From assembly GCF_024397975.1 (NCBI RefSeq), contig NZ_CP073745.1, positions 3,684,501 to 3,748,500 of the forward strand: DNA of 64,000 nucleotides, written 5' to 3'. Positions 55,943 to 63,891 of the stretch are shown here, one piece after another. This stretch comes from Bacterioplanoides sp. SCSIO 12839 (lineage in GTDB: Bacteria; Pseudomonadota; Gammaproteobacteria; Pseudomonadales; Oceanobacteraceae). The position numbers and the translations under genes were made by a program. A model generated the notes under the pieces. That model was not told the DNA's origin and ran no database searches. It worked only from the letters and a program-made list of their open reading frames with translations. The first letter of the stretch is position 1; every line of letters begins with the position of its first letter.

Positions 55943-56818
55943 ATGTCTGAACTGAGCGAAGAACAAATTCAACAAATCCTGCAGGGGATACGCATCCCAC
56001 CTCAACCTCAGATTCTGGTGGACCTGCAGATGGAACAGCTGATGCCCGACCCGGATATGCGCGCCATCTCCCGTCTTGTCAGCCAGGACGTTGGCCTTGC
56101 CGGTACGATTCTGAAAGTGGTGAACTCACCTTTTTATGGCTTAAGAAATCGCATCACATCGGTCGATCAGGCAGTTAACCTGATTGGCCTGAACAGCGTG
56201 GTGAATATCGTGAATGGTGTTTCCATCAAAAGCCAGATGAGTGATGAAACCATCGTTAATATGAATCGCTTCTGGGATACCGCAACCGACATCTCACAAG
56301 TTGCGACCCAAATTGCTAAACAGGTGGGTTACCCGAACCCCGACCTCGCTTATCTGCTCGGCCTGTTCCATAACTGTGGCATTCCACTACTGATGGGCCG
56401 CTTTGATAACTATCTGGAAGTGATGGAAGAATCTTACGCCCATGACCCCAGCCAGCGAGTCATCGACATCGAAAACCAGCGTCTGAACACTAACCATGCT
56501 GTGATTGGTTATTACACCGCGAAGTCGTGGAAGCTGCCAAAAATGTTGTGCGAAGTCATCGCGGAACACCATAACGCCGGGCGCTACTTCAACAGCCGTA
56601 ATGACAAAGACTCAGAGCAGAAAACTCTGCTGGGCATTCTGAAAATGTCAGAACATATCTGTGGCAACTACCGCATTCTGGGTAAACAACAGGAAGATTA
56701 CGAGTGGCAGGCGATTGGCAGCGAAGTGCTGGCTTACCTTGGTTTGGGTGAATACGATCTGGAGCAGATGGAAGCGAATTTCGCGGAAATGGGGATTGGG
56801 GTGCAGAACTACCGATAG
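55943..56818 (+). CDS. HDOD domain protein
   Basis: 291 residues, nearly all one HDOD domain (RIPPQPQILVDLQMEQL, ISRLVSQDVGLAGTILKVVNS, VDQAVNLIGLNSVVNIV, LFHNCGIPLL, EVIAEHHNAGRY). HDOD is an HD-like fold usually without full catalytic metal ligands, used in signalling and stress regulation. The start at 55943 follows a duplicated 14-nt string (AATGTCTGAACTGA at 55926 and 55942); the upstream copy is followed by an early stop. Element E follows 26 bp after the stop. Confidence 0.87.
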   Translation: MSELSEEQIQQILQGIRIPPQPQILVDLQMEQLMPDPDMRAISRLVSQDVGLAGTILKVVNSPFYGLRNRITSVDQAVNLIGLNSVVNIVNGVSIKSQMSDETIVNMNRFWDTATDISQVATQIAKQVGYPNPDLAYLLGLFHNCGIPLLMGRFDNYLEVMEESYAHDPSQRVIDIENQRLNTNHAVIGYYTAKSWKLPKMLCEVIAEHHNAGRYFNSRNDKDSEQKTLLGILKMSEHICGNYRILGKQQEDYEWQAIGSEVLAYLGLGEYDLEQMEANFAEMGIGVQNYR

Positions 56819-56844
56819 CTATCCGCAAGCCTCAAGTCATTGAT

Positions 56845-57025
56845 GATTTTGTGTTGGCTGCTTTTGAGTCGACCGTCTGCCGCAGGGATGCGGCAGTCGA
56901 GCTTACAGGGACAAAACGGCAGGACTGCCGGTTTTGCACAGCGAAGCTGCCCGAAGGGCGAAGTACATGGATGTACTGAGTGATGTATTTACAGCGTGTC
57001 GACTAAAAGCAGCCAAGGCAAAATC
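56845..57025 (+). repeat. GGA-hairpin intergenic element E (largest copy)
   Basis: Long terminal inverted repeat (56845-56873 with 56998-57025, few mismatches) around at least three GGA hairpins. They are CTGCCGCA-GGGA-TGCGGCAG (56877-56896), a CAAAAC...GTTTTG stem with GGCAGGACTGCC at its tip (56912-56936), and AGTACA-TGGA-TGTACT (56962-56977). A 38-bp run at 56874-56911 is identical to the reverse complement of element F. It lies between the HDOD stop and the ubiI stop. Confidence 0.85.
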
Positions 57026-57041
57026 CAAAGCAATGTTCTGA

Positions 57042-58280
57042 TTACTTCAACCCCATCGCCTGCTGCATTACATGTTGTTTTACTGGGAGTAACTTGTCGA
57101 ACCAACGCATCCCTTCGTTGCGCAGCAAGCGCAGCATCGGCGCTTCTGCACCAAACAACTCTTTAAAGCCCTGCATAGTCGCCATCGTGATTAGGTTATC
57201 GGCCTGACGGCGACGCTGATAACGCCCAAGCACTGCAGCACCTCCAAGATCCAGACCTTTATTAAAACCACGCACTAATTCTTCTGCCAGAACAGCCGCA
57301 TCTTTAAAGCCGAGATTCACACCCTGACCGGCAAGCGGGTGAATGGTGTGCGCTGCGTCTCCGGCCAGTACTACTCCCTCACACCAGTAATCTTTGGCAT
57401 GGCGCTGACGCAGTGGGAAAGCAACACGCTTGGAAGTGGCAATGATTTTTCCCAAACGGCCTTCAAATGCTTGCTCCAATGCGATGTTGAAAGCTTCGTC
57501 ATCCAGTACCAGTAATTCATTGGCTTCCGCTTCGGTGGTGGACCAAACAATCGAGGCAAAATGCTCGTTATTCGCCAACGGTAAAAATGCCAATGGCCCT
57601 TGCTGGCGAAAGCGTTGCCAGGCAGTTGCCTGAACCGAGTGCTCACATTCGACTGATGCCACAATGGCGTGATGTTCGTAGTCCCATTCACGCGTTGGCA
57701 AACCCGCCCACTGACGTACCCGGGACAGTGCGCCGTCAGCCCCAATCACCAACTGTGCCTGCAGGGTGTCGCCATTTTCCAGCACAATCGGGGTATTGCC
57801 CTGCGCATCACGGTTATCCAGATAACGCACTGGCTGGTGAATAAAATCCACCTCAGCATCGTTTAAGACTTGCTGTAGCGCCCATAAGGTCTGGCGGTTT
57901 TCAACGATATGGCCGAGGTTATCCACATGCAGATCGGCCGCAGCAAAGTTCACTGAGCCGGTACCTTCGGCATCCCATACTGTCATCTCGGTATACGGAC
58001 TGAGTGCCGCAGTGGGGATATGCTGCCAAGCACCAACATCGCTCAGCAGCTGTTGAGTCTGAGCCGTTAAGGCGCTGACTCTCAGATCATAATCATTAAG
58101 CTGGCTGGATAATGGCGGTTGAGAAACCTGCGCCGGATCAACCAATGCCAGCGACAGCGACTGGCGCGACGATTGTTTGTTCTGCTGCATCAGAATCGCA
58201 GCAACAATCGCCTGCCCCACCAGGCCAGCACCCACAATCACAATATCGTAGTGTTTATCTTGAGAGTTAGTGTCGCTCAT
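57042..58280 (-). CDS. ubiI: UbiI-type FAD-dependent ubiquinone hydroxylase
   Basis: 412 residues. N-terminal FAD fold IVIVGAGLVGQAIVAA, then GADGALSRVRQWAG and the second FAD block LAGDAAHTIHPLAGQGVNLG. Belongs to the UbiH/F/I family of aromatic-ring hydroxylases acting late in ubiquinone synthesis. Assigned as UbiI (VisC) because ubiH is directly upstream and the order ygfB-pepP-ubiH-ubiI is conserved with E. coli. Membrane-associated Ubi complex in E. coli. A 132-bp gap with element B separates it from ubiH. Confidence 0.88.
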   Translation of the reverse strand: MSDTNSQDKHYDIVIVGAGLVGQAIVAAILMQQNKQSSRQSLSLALVDPAQVSQPPLSSQLNDYDLRVSALTAQTQQLLSDVGAWQHIPTAALSPYTEMTVWDAEGTGSVNFAAADLHVDNLGHIVENRQTLWALQQVLNDAEVDFIHQPVRYLDNRDAQGNTPIVLENGDTLQAQLVIGADGALSRVRQWAGLPTREWDYEHHAIVASVECEHSVQATAWQRFRQQGPLAFLPLANNEHFASIVWSTTEAEANELLVLDDEAFNIALEQAFEGRLGKIIATSKRVAFPLRQRHAKDYWCEGVVLAGDAAHTIHPLAGQGVNLGFKDAAVLAEELVRGFNKGLDLGGAAVLGRYQRRRQADNLITMATMQGFKELFGAEAPMLRLLRNEGMRWFDKLLPVKQHVMQQAMGLK

Positions 58281-58309
58281 CGGTATCTCTTATCACTCAG
58301 CGATTTGAA

Positions 58310-58411
58310 AAATATTGATGGTATTGGCTGTAAGGGTCAATCACAGGGATGTGATTGATTAGCCTTCAGGGATGAACTGGTAGCGCCCTGAAAGACAATA
58401 TCTCAATATTT
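58310..58411 (+). repeat. GGA-hairpin intergenic element B
   Basis: Close copy of element A with ends 58310-58327 and 58396-58411. Its main hairpin, TCAATCACA-GGGA-TGTGATTGA (58337-58358), keeps nine pairs while two of them differ from element A on both arms. TTCA-GGGA-TGAA is at 58365-58376. The GGA strand is antisense to ubiH-ubiI transcription. Confidence 0.85.
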
Positions 58412-58412
58412 A

Positions 58413-59639
58413 TTATCTTACGGAAGCAGCTCGCTGCCCCAGCCCCATGGCATGCCGCCCAAATAATCTGCGTGCAGTGGGTGCTGCCGCTAAGCCCAAT
58501 AATCCGGCATCACGCACAAAGGTTAACGCCGATTGCTTACTGCCAAATAACTTAGGCAACACATCACTGGCGACAATGGTATTCCGCTGATCGGTTTGTT
58601 GTTGCGCTTCGTATGCTTGCAGCAGTGCCAGATCTCCCAAACCCTGGCACTTGTTATGGGCACGATTGAGATGTTCAGCCAGCACCGCCGCATCCCGCAA
58701 TGCCAGATTAAAGCCCTGCCCGGCAACCGGATGTAAGCTGTGTGCCGCATTGCCCAGCAACACCAGAGAACGACGCACTTGTTCTTTGCTTTGTACCAGT
58801 GCCAATGGATAACGGGAACGCTCACCCACACGGATAAACTGGCCTAAACGCATTCCGATCTGTTGCTGTAAACGAGCTAAAAATTCACCATCGGGCAGCG
58901 CCATCACGGCGTCAATTTCATCATCGTTCAGCGTCCAGACCACCGCATAACTACGTTGCTGCAGCGGTAAAAAAGCAATCGGGCCATCACCACTAAAACG
59001 TTCATAAGCCCAGTGGTTATGATCCTGATCACATTCGATTTGGGTCACTAACGCGTGTGTACCATAAGGCTGGCGAGAATGCTGGATTCCCAGTTGCGAA
59101 GCCAGTGGCGAACGACCACCATCAGCCATCACCAATAATTGGGTTTGCAGAATACGACCATCATCAAGCGTCAGTTGAGCACCGTCGGCGTTCATCTGAA
59201 TTTGCTCAGCATTAGCCGGAGCAAATAGCTCAACATTGTCGAGAGTATCGATACCGCGTAATAAGCCTTTACCCAGCGCGGCATTTTCGATCACATAACC
59301 AAGCGCTTCGGTATTCTGTTCGTGAGCGTGTAAATGCGCCTGCCCGAAATGTCCTTGATCGGAAACCTGAATATGCTCAATGGCACAAGCCGACGACTGA
59401 ATGTGTTGCCATAATCCCAGCTTGGCAAATAACTGCTGAGTCCCATACGACAGTGCGGTAGCGCGGCCATCGAAGCTGGGTGGCCGCTCACTGGTATCGG
59501 CTTCCGGCTTGAGCGGCTGACGATCGATTAACGCGATCCGTAACCCTTGCTGGCGCGCCGGTGCCAATAAGTGAACCAGACTGGCTCCCACCATTCCGGC
59601 GCCTAAAATTGCTACATCAACCTGTAATTCAGCAGTCAT
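58413..59639 (-). CDS. ubiH: UbiH-type FAD-dependent ubiquinone hydroxylase
   Basis: 408 residues. FAD-binding VAILGAGMVGASLVHLLA, the RATALSYGTQQLFAKLGLW block, MADGGRSPLASQLG and LLGNAAHSLHPVAGQGFNL. The catalytic role is an aromatic hydroxylation in ubiquinone biosynthesis (2-octaprenyl-6-methoxyphenol hydroxylase in E. coli). The substitution of LLGNAAH for the common GDAAH is a minor departure also seen in UbiH. Element B follows in the gap to ubiI, and element F lies upstream. Confidence 0.9.
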   Translation of the reverse strand: MTAELQVDVAILGAGMVGASLVHLLAPARQQGLRIALIDRQPLKPEADTSERPPSFDGRATALSYGTQQLFAKLGLWQHIQSSACAIEHIQVSDQGHFGQAHLHAHEQNTEALGYVIENAALGKGLLRGIDTLDNVELFAPANAEQIQMNADGAQLTLDDGRILQTQLLVMADGGRSPLASQLGIQHSRQPYGTHALVTQIECDQDHNHWAYERFSGDGPIAFLPLQQRSYAVVWTLNDDEIDAVMALPDGEFLARLQQQIGMRLGQFIRVGERSRYPLALVQSKEQVRRSLVLLGNAAHSLHPVAGQGFNLALRDAAVLAEHLNRAHNKCQGLGDLALLQAYEAQQQTDQRNTIVASDVLPKLFGSKQSALTFVRDAGLLGLAAAPTARRLFGRHAMGLGQRAASVR

Positions 59640-59669
59640 GAATATGCTCTATCTCGCTTCTGCAACAGC

Positions 59670-59783
59670 CTGAAGGTTGTATCGGATATTTTCTCTCGAC
59701 ACGCTGTGAATACTTCCCTGTAAGCTCGACTGCCGCATCCCTGCGGCAGACGATCGAGCGAATACACCCGACACAACCTTCTG
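59670..59783 (-). repeat. GGA-hairpin intergenic element F
   Basis: Terminal inverted repeat 59670-59685 with 59768-59783 (two mismatches). The main hairpin at 59730-59749 reads CTGCCGCA-GGGA-TGCGGCAG on the minus strand, identical to element E. It lies in the pepP-ubiH gap, sense to their transcription, and shares a TTCACAGCGTGTCGA-like end with E. It lacks E's extra hairpins. Confidence 0.85.
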
Positions 59784-59806
59784 AATTTCCAGAGACAGGG
59801 TAGTGA

Positions 59807-61120
59807 TTACCCCATCAAATTTTCAATGGCATCAATGGTCTTGGGGACATTGGCCGTCAGTACAGTGCAGCCATCTTTGGTGACCACCACATCGTCTTCA
59901 ATACGAATGCCAATGCCGCGCCATTGTTCTTCCACCGTGTCATCATCCGGGCTGACGTACAGGCCAGGTTCAATAGTGAGCACCATGCCCGGCTCCAGCT
60001 CTCGCCATTCGCCATCAATGCGGTATTCACCAACATCATGTACATCCATACCCAGCCAATGACCGGTTTTGTGCATATAAAACTGGCGGTACTTTTCTTC
60101 TTTGATGATGTCATCGGCATCACCTTCAAGCAGGCCCAGTTCCAGCAAGCCATCCACCAACACTTTTACTGCCGCCTCGTGAGGCTGATTCCAGTGATTA
60201 CCCGGTTTTACCTGTTCGATGGCAGCCATCTGCGCATCCAGCACCAGCTGGTATAACTCTTTTTGCGGATCGCTGAATTTGCCATTGGCCGGGAAGGTAC
60301 GGGTGATATCGGCAGCGTAATAATCCAGCTCACAACCCGCATCGATCAGAATCAGGTCGCCGTCTTTAATCTCTTCGGTATTCTGGGTGTAATGCAGAAT
60401 ACAGGCATTGTCGCCCGCACCAACAATCGACGGGTACGCCGGCCAGCGGCTGCCCGCCGCCATAAAGGTGCGCATGATTTCAGCTTCCAGCTGATATTCC
60501 ATCATGCCCGGCTTGACCATTTCCATCGCGCGCACATGAGCATCGGCACTGATATCAGCGGCCTGCCGCATCACGGCAATTTCAGCGTCGGATTTAATTA
60601 AGCGCATTTCGTGTAATAAATGATCCAACGCACCAAACTCGCGTGGCGGCGTAGCGCCATTACGCACCTGAGTTTTGATGTGGTTGACCCATTGCATCAG
60701 CTGATGATCAAAGTCCTGACGCACACCTAAGCTGGCATAGATGCGGTCTTTACCTTCTAACAGCCCCGGCAGAATATCGTCGATATCGGTAATCGGAAAA
60801 GCATCGTCAGCACCCAGTGTTTCAGGCGCGGCTTCCGGACCAACCCGGCGGCCAGTCCAGATTTCCTGTTCTTTGATTTTCTCCTGGCAGAACAACACGT
60901 ATTCGCCATGCTCACGACCCGGAATCAACACCAGCACCGCGTGCTCTTCACTGAAGCCGCTGAGGTAATAAAAGTCGCTGTCCTGGCGAAACGGGTGCTC
61001 AACGTCACGGTTGCGGGTTGTTAGCGGCGCAGACGGAATAATAGCGATGGAGTTATCACTCATACGTGCCATCAATTCCTGACGACGGCGGGCATATTCT
61101 TGGGAATCCAGTTTGATCAT
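59807..61120 (-). CDS. pepP: Xaa-Pro aminopeptidase P
   Basis: 437 residues. Pita-bread metallopeptidase that removes an N-terminal residue before Pro. Metal ligands appear in DAGCELDYYAADITRTF (two Asp), GHWLGMDVHDVG (His), LTIEPGLY and IRIEDDVVVT (Glu). The N-terminal aminopeptidase-P domain starts SQEYARRRQELMARM. 167 bp before ubiH, as in E. coli. Confidence 0.96.
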   Translation of the reverse strand: MIKLDSQEYARRRQELMARMSDNSIAIIPSAPLTTRNRDVEHPFRQDSDFYYLSGFSEEHAVLVLIPGREHGEYVLFCQEKIKEQEIWTGRRVGPEAAPETLGADDAFPITDIDDILPGLLEGKDRIYASLGVRQDFDHQLMQWVNHIKTQVRNGATPPREFGALDHLLHEMRLIKSDAEIAVMRQAADISADAHVRAMEMVKPGMMEYQLEAEIMRTFMAAGSRWPAYPSIVGAGDNACILHYTQNTEEIKDGDLILIDAGCELDYYAADITRTFPANGKFSDPQKELYQLVLDAQMAAIEQVKPGNHWNQPHEAAVKVLVDGLLELGLLEGDADDIIKEEKYRQFYMHKTGHWLGMDVHDVGEYRIDGEWRELEPGMVLTIEPGLYVSPDDDTVEEQWRGIGIRIEDDVVVTKDGCTVLTANVPKTIDAIENLMG

Positions 61121-61178
61121 CTTTTCAGAAACTCGGTTATGAGACTCAAGGTTGTATTTCGCTACGGTAGGCCAGATA

Positions 61179-61751
61179 TCAGTGCAACGTGCCGGGCTGC
61201 ATTTCCACCGCGGGTGCTGACGGCTTCTGGTTCATGCCATAAAACACCGTTAACGCCGCAATACGGGCATGTTCGGCCAACTCCAGATAAAGCGCTTCGT
61301 TCTCTGGGTCTTTTGGATCATCCACACTGGCATTCGAAAACGCATCCAGGTCACGCAGCACCTCGGTCACATCCTCTGGCAGCTTGTTGCCCTGTAATTT
61401 ACCGGAAGCACCAATACCATCGAGGAAGCCTTTGCTCCACTCTGCCAGACAATCCACCTGCTCAACCACATCGGCTTCATCATCAGGTGGCAGCAAAGGC
61501 TGGTAGCTCATGTCTTCACCGCTCAGGCTGCTCAGCACTTCATCATAGAAGTTGATCAGGGTAGCCTTGAGTTTATCGCCCGGCGCTTCTTCTAATTCCA
61601 GATAGGCTTCCGCTTCGGTCAACCAGGCCGCCGAGGTTAAACGCGCACCAGCACTGAGAAAGCCGGTCAGCCAACCATGTAAGGCAGACGGTGTTTGGTA
61701 ACACTTAGACTCCAACCAAACATCCGCGGTATCAGAAAAATCAATATTCAT
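61179..61751 (-). CDS. ygfB: YgfB/YecA (UPF0149) family protein
   Basis: 190 residues, all alpha. SALHGWLTGFLSAG and WSKGFLDGIGASGK are the two repeated half-motifs of the family; the middle is acidic. In Pseudomonas YgfB has been linked to beta-lactam resistance through ampDh3; that role is knowledge from elsewhere. First gene of the pepP-ubiH-ubiI unit, divergent from TIGR02449/zapA. Confidence 0.9.
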   Translation of the reverse strand: MNIDFSDTADVWLESKCYQTPSALHGWLTGFLSAGARLTSAAWLTEAEAYLELEEAPGDKLKATLINFYDEVLSSLSGEDMSYQPLLPPDDEADVVEQVDCLAEWSKGFLDGIGASGKLQGNKLPEDVTEVLRDLDAFSNASVDDPKDPENEALYLELAEHARIAALTVFYGMNQKPSAPAVEMQPGTLH

Positions 61752-61923
61752 AGCGACAAAACAAAACCATTAATGAAAAACCCCCATATTCTACCATTGC
61801 AAACTGCCCGGAAGCTGCTAAATATTATCGTCTGATGCGTCTGTCGTCACAGATTACCCTGCTGCAATTGACCCATCAGGCAACAGCCTCTTATAGTAAG
61901 CTTTCAATCACACCATCTGAGTC

Positions 61924-62139
61924 ATGATGCAAGATTTACAACTGCAACATTTACAACAAAAAATCGAGAAGCTGCTGCGCGTTCAGGATGAATTGCGCGA
62001 GCAGAACCGTACCATGCGGGCTGCAGAAGCGGCCTGGCAAGCTGAACGCTCAAAACTGACGCAGCAAAATGAAATCGCTCGCCGTAAAGTGAATGAAATG
62101 ATCAACCGCCTGCAAACTCTGGAGCGCAACAGTGGCTAA
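61924..62139 (+). CDS. TIGR02449 family small coiled-coil protein
   Basis: 71 residues, MMQDLQLQHLQQKIEKLLRVQDEL then a coiled coil to the end (MINRLQTLERNSG). The family is found just upstream of zapA in pseudomonads and relatives. Function unknown; a link to ZapA or Z-ring assembly is only positional. It overlaps zapA by 8 bp. Confidence 0.85.
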   Translation: MMQDLQLQHLQQKIEKLLRVQDELREQNRTMRAAEAAWQAERSKLTQQNEIARRKVNEMINRLQTLERNSG

Positions 62140-62443
62140 CGCAAAAACACTGGAACTGAATATTCTCGATCGTGATTACCGGGTCAACTGCCCAGACGGT
62201 GCCGAAGCCGAGCTGCGTGATGCTGCACGATTTCTGAATGAAAAGATGGCCGAAATTAAAACCGCCAGCTCCAACGCCGGTAAAGTATTAGGTACTGACC
62301 GCATCGCGGTGATTGCCGCCCTCAACATCACCCATGATTTATTACAGCTGCAACAGCAACAGGGCGATAGCGGTGAACGCCTGAATAAGATCCATCAGAT
62401 GATCGATGAGGCGCTGGATAAAGATTCTCAGCTGGAGCTATAA
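62132..62443 (+). CDS. zapA: Cell division protein ZapA
   Basis: 103 residues from a GTG start, overlapping the upstream gene. ZapA cross-links FtsZ filaments. Typical features are the start LELNILDRDYRVNCPDGAEAELRDAARFLNEKM and the C-terminal helix for tetramer formation. Order zapA-6S RNA-fthC is conserved in gammaproteobacteria. Confidence 0.92.
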   Translation: MANAKTLELNILDRDYRVNCPDGAEAELRDAARFLNEKMAEIKTASSNAGKVLGTDRIAVIAALNITHDLLQLQQQQGDSGERLNKIHQMIDEALDKDSQLEL

Positions 62444-62480
62444 CGCTTCGTTGGCGCTATAGATATACCCGCGACTTTGT

Positions 62481-62486
62481 TATACT
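62481..62486 (+). promoter_or_regulatory. Likely -10 box of the 6S RNA promoter
   Basis: TATACT sits about 7 nt before the predicted 5' end of the 6S RNA. A -35 element about 17 nt upstream is weak. Confidence 0.5.
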
Positions 62487-62489
62487 TCT

Positions 62490-62674
62490 TCACGCTCCCT
62501 GGGGTGTTAGCCAGTCAATAAAGACCTGAGCCGATGCTTTTTATTATGGAAGGTTCATTCGTTAATGTGTGCATGTCCGCCCGACGGAAAGCCTGATTTA
62601 ATGTCTGGCCTGCCACCTTGGACCACAGGGTTCAAGGCCTTTATTTATGACAGCGGCACAGTGGGGAGCACCCA
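62490..62674 (+). ncRNA. ssrS: 6S RNA (ssrS)
   Basis: The zapA-fthC gap holds a ~180-nt element with the expected closing stem (GCTCCC at 62494-62499 with GGGAGC at 62664-62669). Conserved E. coli-like blocks are ACCTGAGCCGATG, CCCGACGGAAAGCCT and CCACAGGGTTCAAGGCC. 6S RNA mimics an open promoter and sequesters sigma-70 RNA polymerase in stationary phase. Position and core motifs both support the call. Confidence 0.93.
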
Positions 62675-62765
62675 TTTTTCAGGCGTATTTTCAGGCACTC
62701 CTTCAGCGGTGACCTGCCTCTCTGTTACCGCTTGAGTCATCACTCCACCAGCTGTAATTACCCTT

Positions 62766-63371
62766 ATGAATAAGTCTGAACTGCGCAAGCTGATTCGCCG
62801 CAAACGCCGCTCGTTAACTCCACAACAACGCCGTCAGGCAAGCCATGGTCTACTCACCAGTTTGCGTCAGAACGCACGATTCTGTGCGGCACAACGGGTG
62901 GCGCTGTATTTAAGCAACGATGGTGAAATTGATACCCAAGGCGTGATTGAAGATCTCTGGCGGCGCGGTAAGCAGGTGTTTTTACCGGTGTTGCATCCGG
63001 TACGCAAAGGTCACTTGAGCTTCATTCGTTATGACAGCAACACCGTGATGCGGAACAATCGCTATGGCATTGCCGAACCGGATTTTCGCCGTGGTAAACG
63101 TGTGAGTGCAAGATACCTGAGCATAGTGTGTTTGCCATTGGTGGCGTTTGACCAGCGCGGCAACCGCCTGGGTATGGGTGGCGGCTACTACGACCGTACA
63201 CTGGCTTTTATGACACAAACGGAGGTAGCAGGTTCGAATGGGCAACAACCTGAGTTAGTTGGCTGTGCTTATGCCTTTCAACAAGTACCACAGTTACCTG
63301 CAGAATCATGGGATATTGGTATCAGTGCCATCGCCACAGACCAAGAATTCCACCCATTTCAGCAAACCTAA
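62766..63371 (+). CDS. fthC: 5-formyltetrahydrofolate cyclo-ligase
   Basis: 201 residues. N-terminal LRKLIRRKRRSLTPQQRRQAS and the C-terminal ATP/folate signature LVAFDQRGNRLGMGGGYYDR. It converts 5-formyl-THF to 5,10-methenyl-THF with ATP. Placed after 6S RNA as in E. coli ygfA, often cotranscribed from the 6S promoter. Its last four bases overlap the convergent 41-residue peptide gene. Confidence 0.93.
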   Translation: MNKSELRKLIRRKRRSLTPQQRRQASHGLLTSLRQNARFCAAQRVALYLSNDGEIDTQGVIEDLWRRGKQVFLPVLHPVRKGHLSFIRYDSNTVMRNNRYGIAEPDFRRGKRVSARYLSIVCLPLVAFDQRGNRLGMGGGYYDRTLAFMTQTEVAGSNGQQPELVGCAYAFQQVPQLPAESWDIGISAIATDQEFHPFQQT

Positions 63372-63493
63372 CGAATACTGCTTTCTGAAGCGATCACCGA
63401 TGACGGCTTTTGTTGTTCTGCGCTCATGCTGGTAATGGTTGCGCCTAATGCTGCAACCAGCGCCAGGATAACCAGTAAGTCTGGCTTTTTCAT
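63368..63493 (-). CDS. Small single-span membrane peptide (41 aa)
   Basis: ATG at 63493 with GGGGAAG about 6 nt upstream, 41 residues ending TAG. Sequence begins MKKPDLLVILALVAALGA, a single hydrophobic helix with a positive N-terminus, then a polar tail (MSAEQQKPSSVIASES). The ribosome site and helix make translation likely. It may be a membrane peptide or a short exported peptide. Ends within the last codon of fthC on the other strand. No family recognised. Confidence 0.6.
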   Translation of the reverse strand: MKKPDLLVILALVAALGATITSMSAEQQKPSSVIASESSIR

Positions 63494-63891
63494 AATGTAC
63501 TTCCCCAATGTGATGTTCTGAATTCAGAACATAAGGCCACGGTTTTTTGATTATTATTCTGCTTCAGCATTCTTGTACGAGTGCATGACGATAAGATGAT
63601 GTTCTTATTTCACCCCGCCGTTTTAGATAAACAGGCTGAGCAAATGCCACACCAACCTCTTTTTAAATGCCCAATAAACCCATGCAATAAGGGTTGCTGA
63701 AGTCCGAGCCCGACGCTTATCGTTATTCTTGTCTGAAAAATGCGCCGAATAGGCGCACATTATGGGAAGGGATGCGTAATTATCAAGCAGGAAACCTACT
63801 TAGGAATGAATTCAGGCCAGGAAACCTGGCCTATTTCTAACACTGAGGTTGTATAGAGCGTGTATTTGTCGGAATTTGTCGTATCCCCCGA
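63494..63891. other. Intergenic region (398 bp) between the peptide and the right-edge gene
   Basis: Holds the peptide promoter (not located precisely). It contains a minus-strand terminator hairpin (63741-63757) and an 8-bp perfect hairpin at 63814-63832 (AGGCCAGG-AAA-CCTGGCCT). I see no further gene. Confidence 0.6.
63730..63760 (-). terminator. Rho-independent terminator downstream of the right-edge gene
   Basis: TGCGCC-GAATA-GGCGCA stem; on the minus strand five T follow directly. About 130 nt after the stop of the partial minus-strand gene. Confidence 0.7.

Noticed and set aside
58310-58411. CsrA sponge as the sole explanation of the elements
   Set aside because: In element B the GGA strand is antisense to the surrounding genes, so a general CsrA role is not assumed; kept as one of three hypotheses.
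63814-63832. Member of the GGA-hairpin family near the right edge
   Set aside because: Hairpin AGGCCAGG-AAA-CCTGGCCT has GGA only at the stem edge, no outer inverted repeat and no second hairpin.
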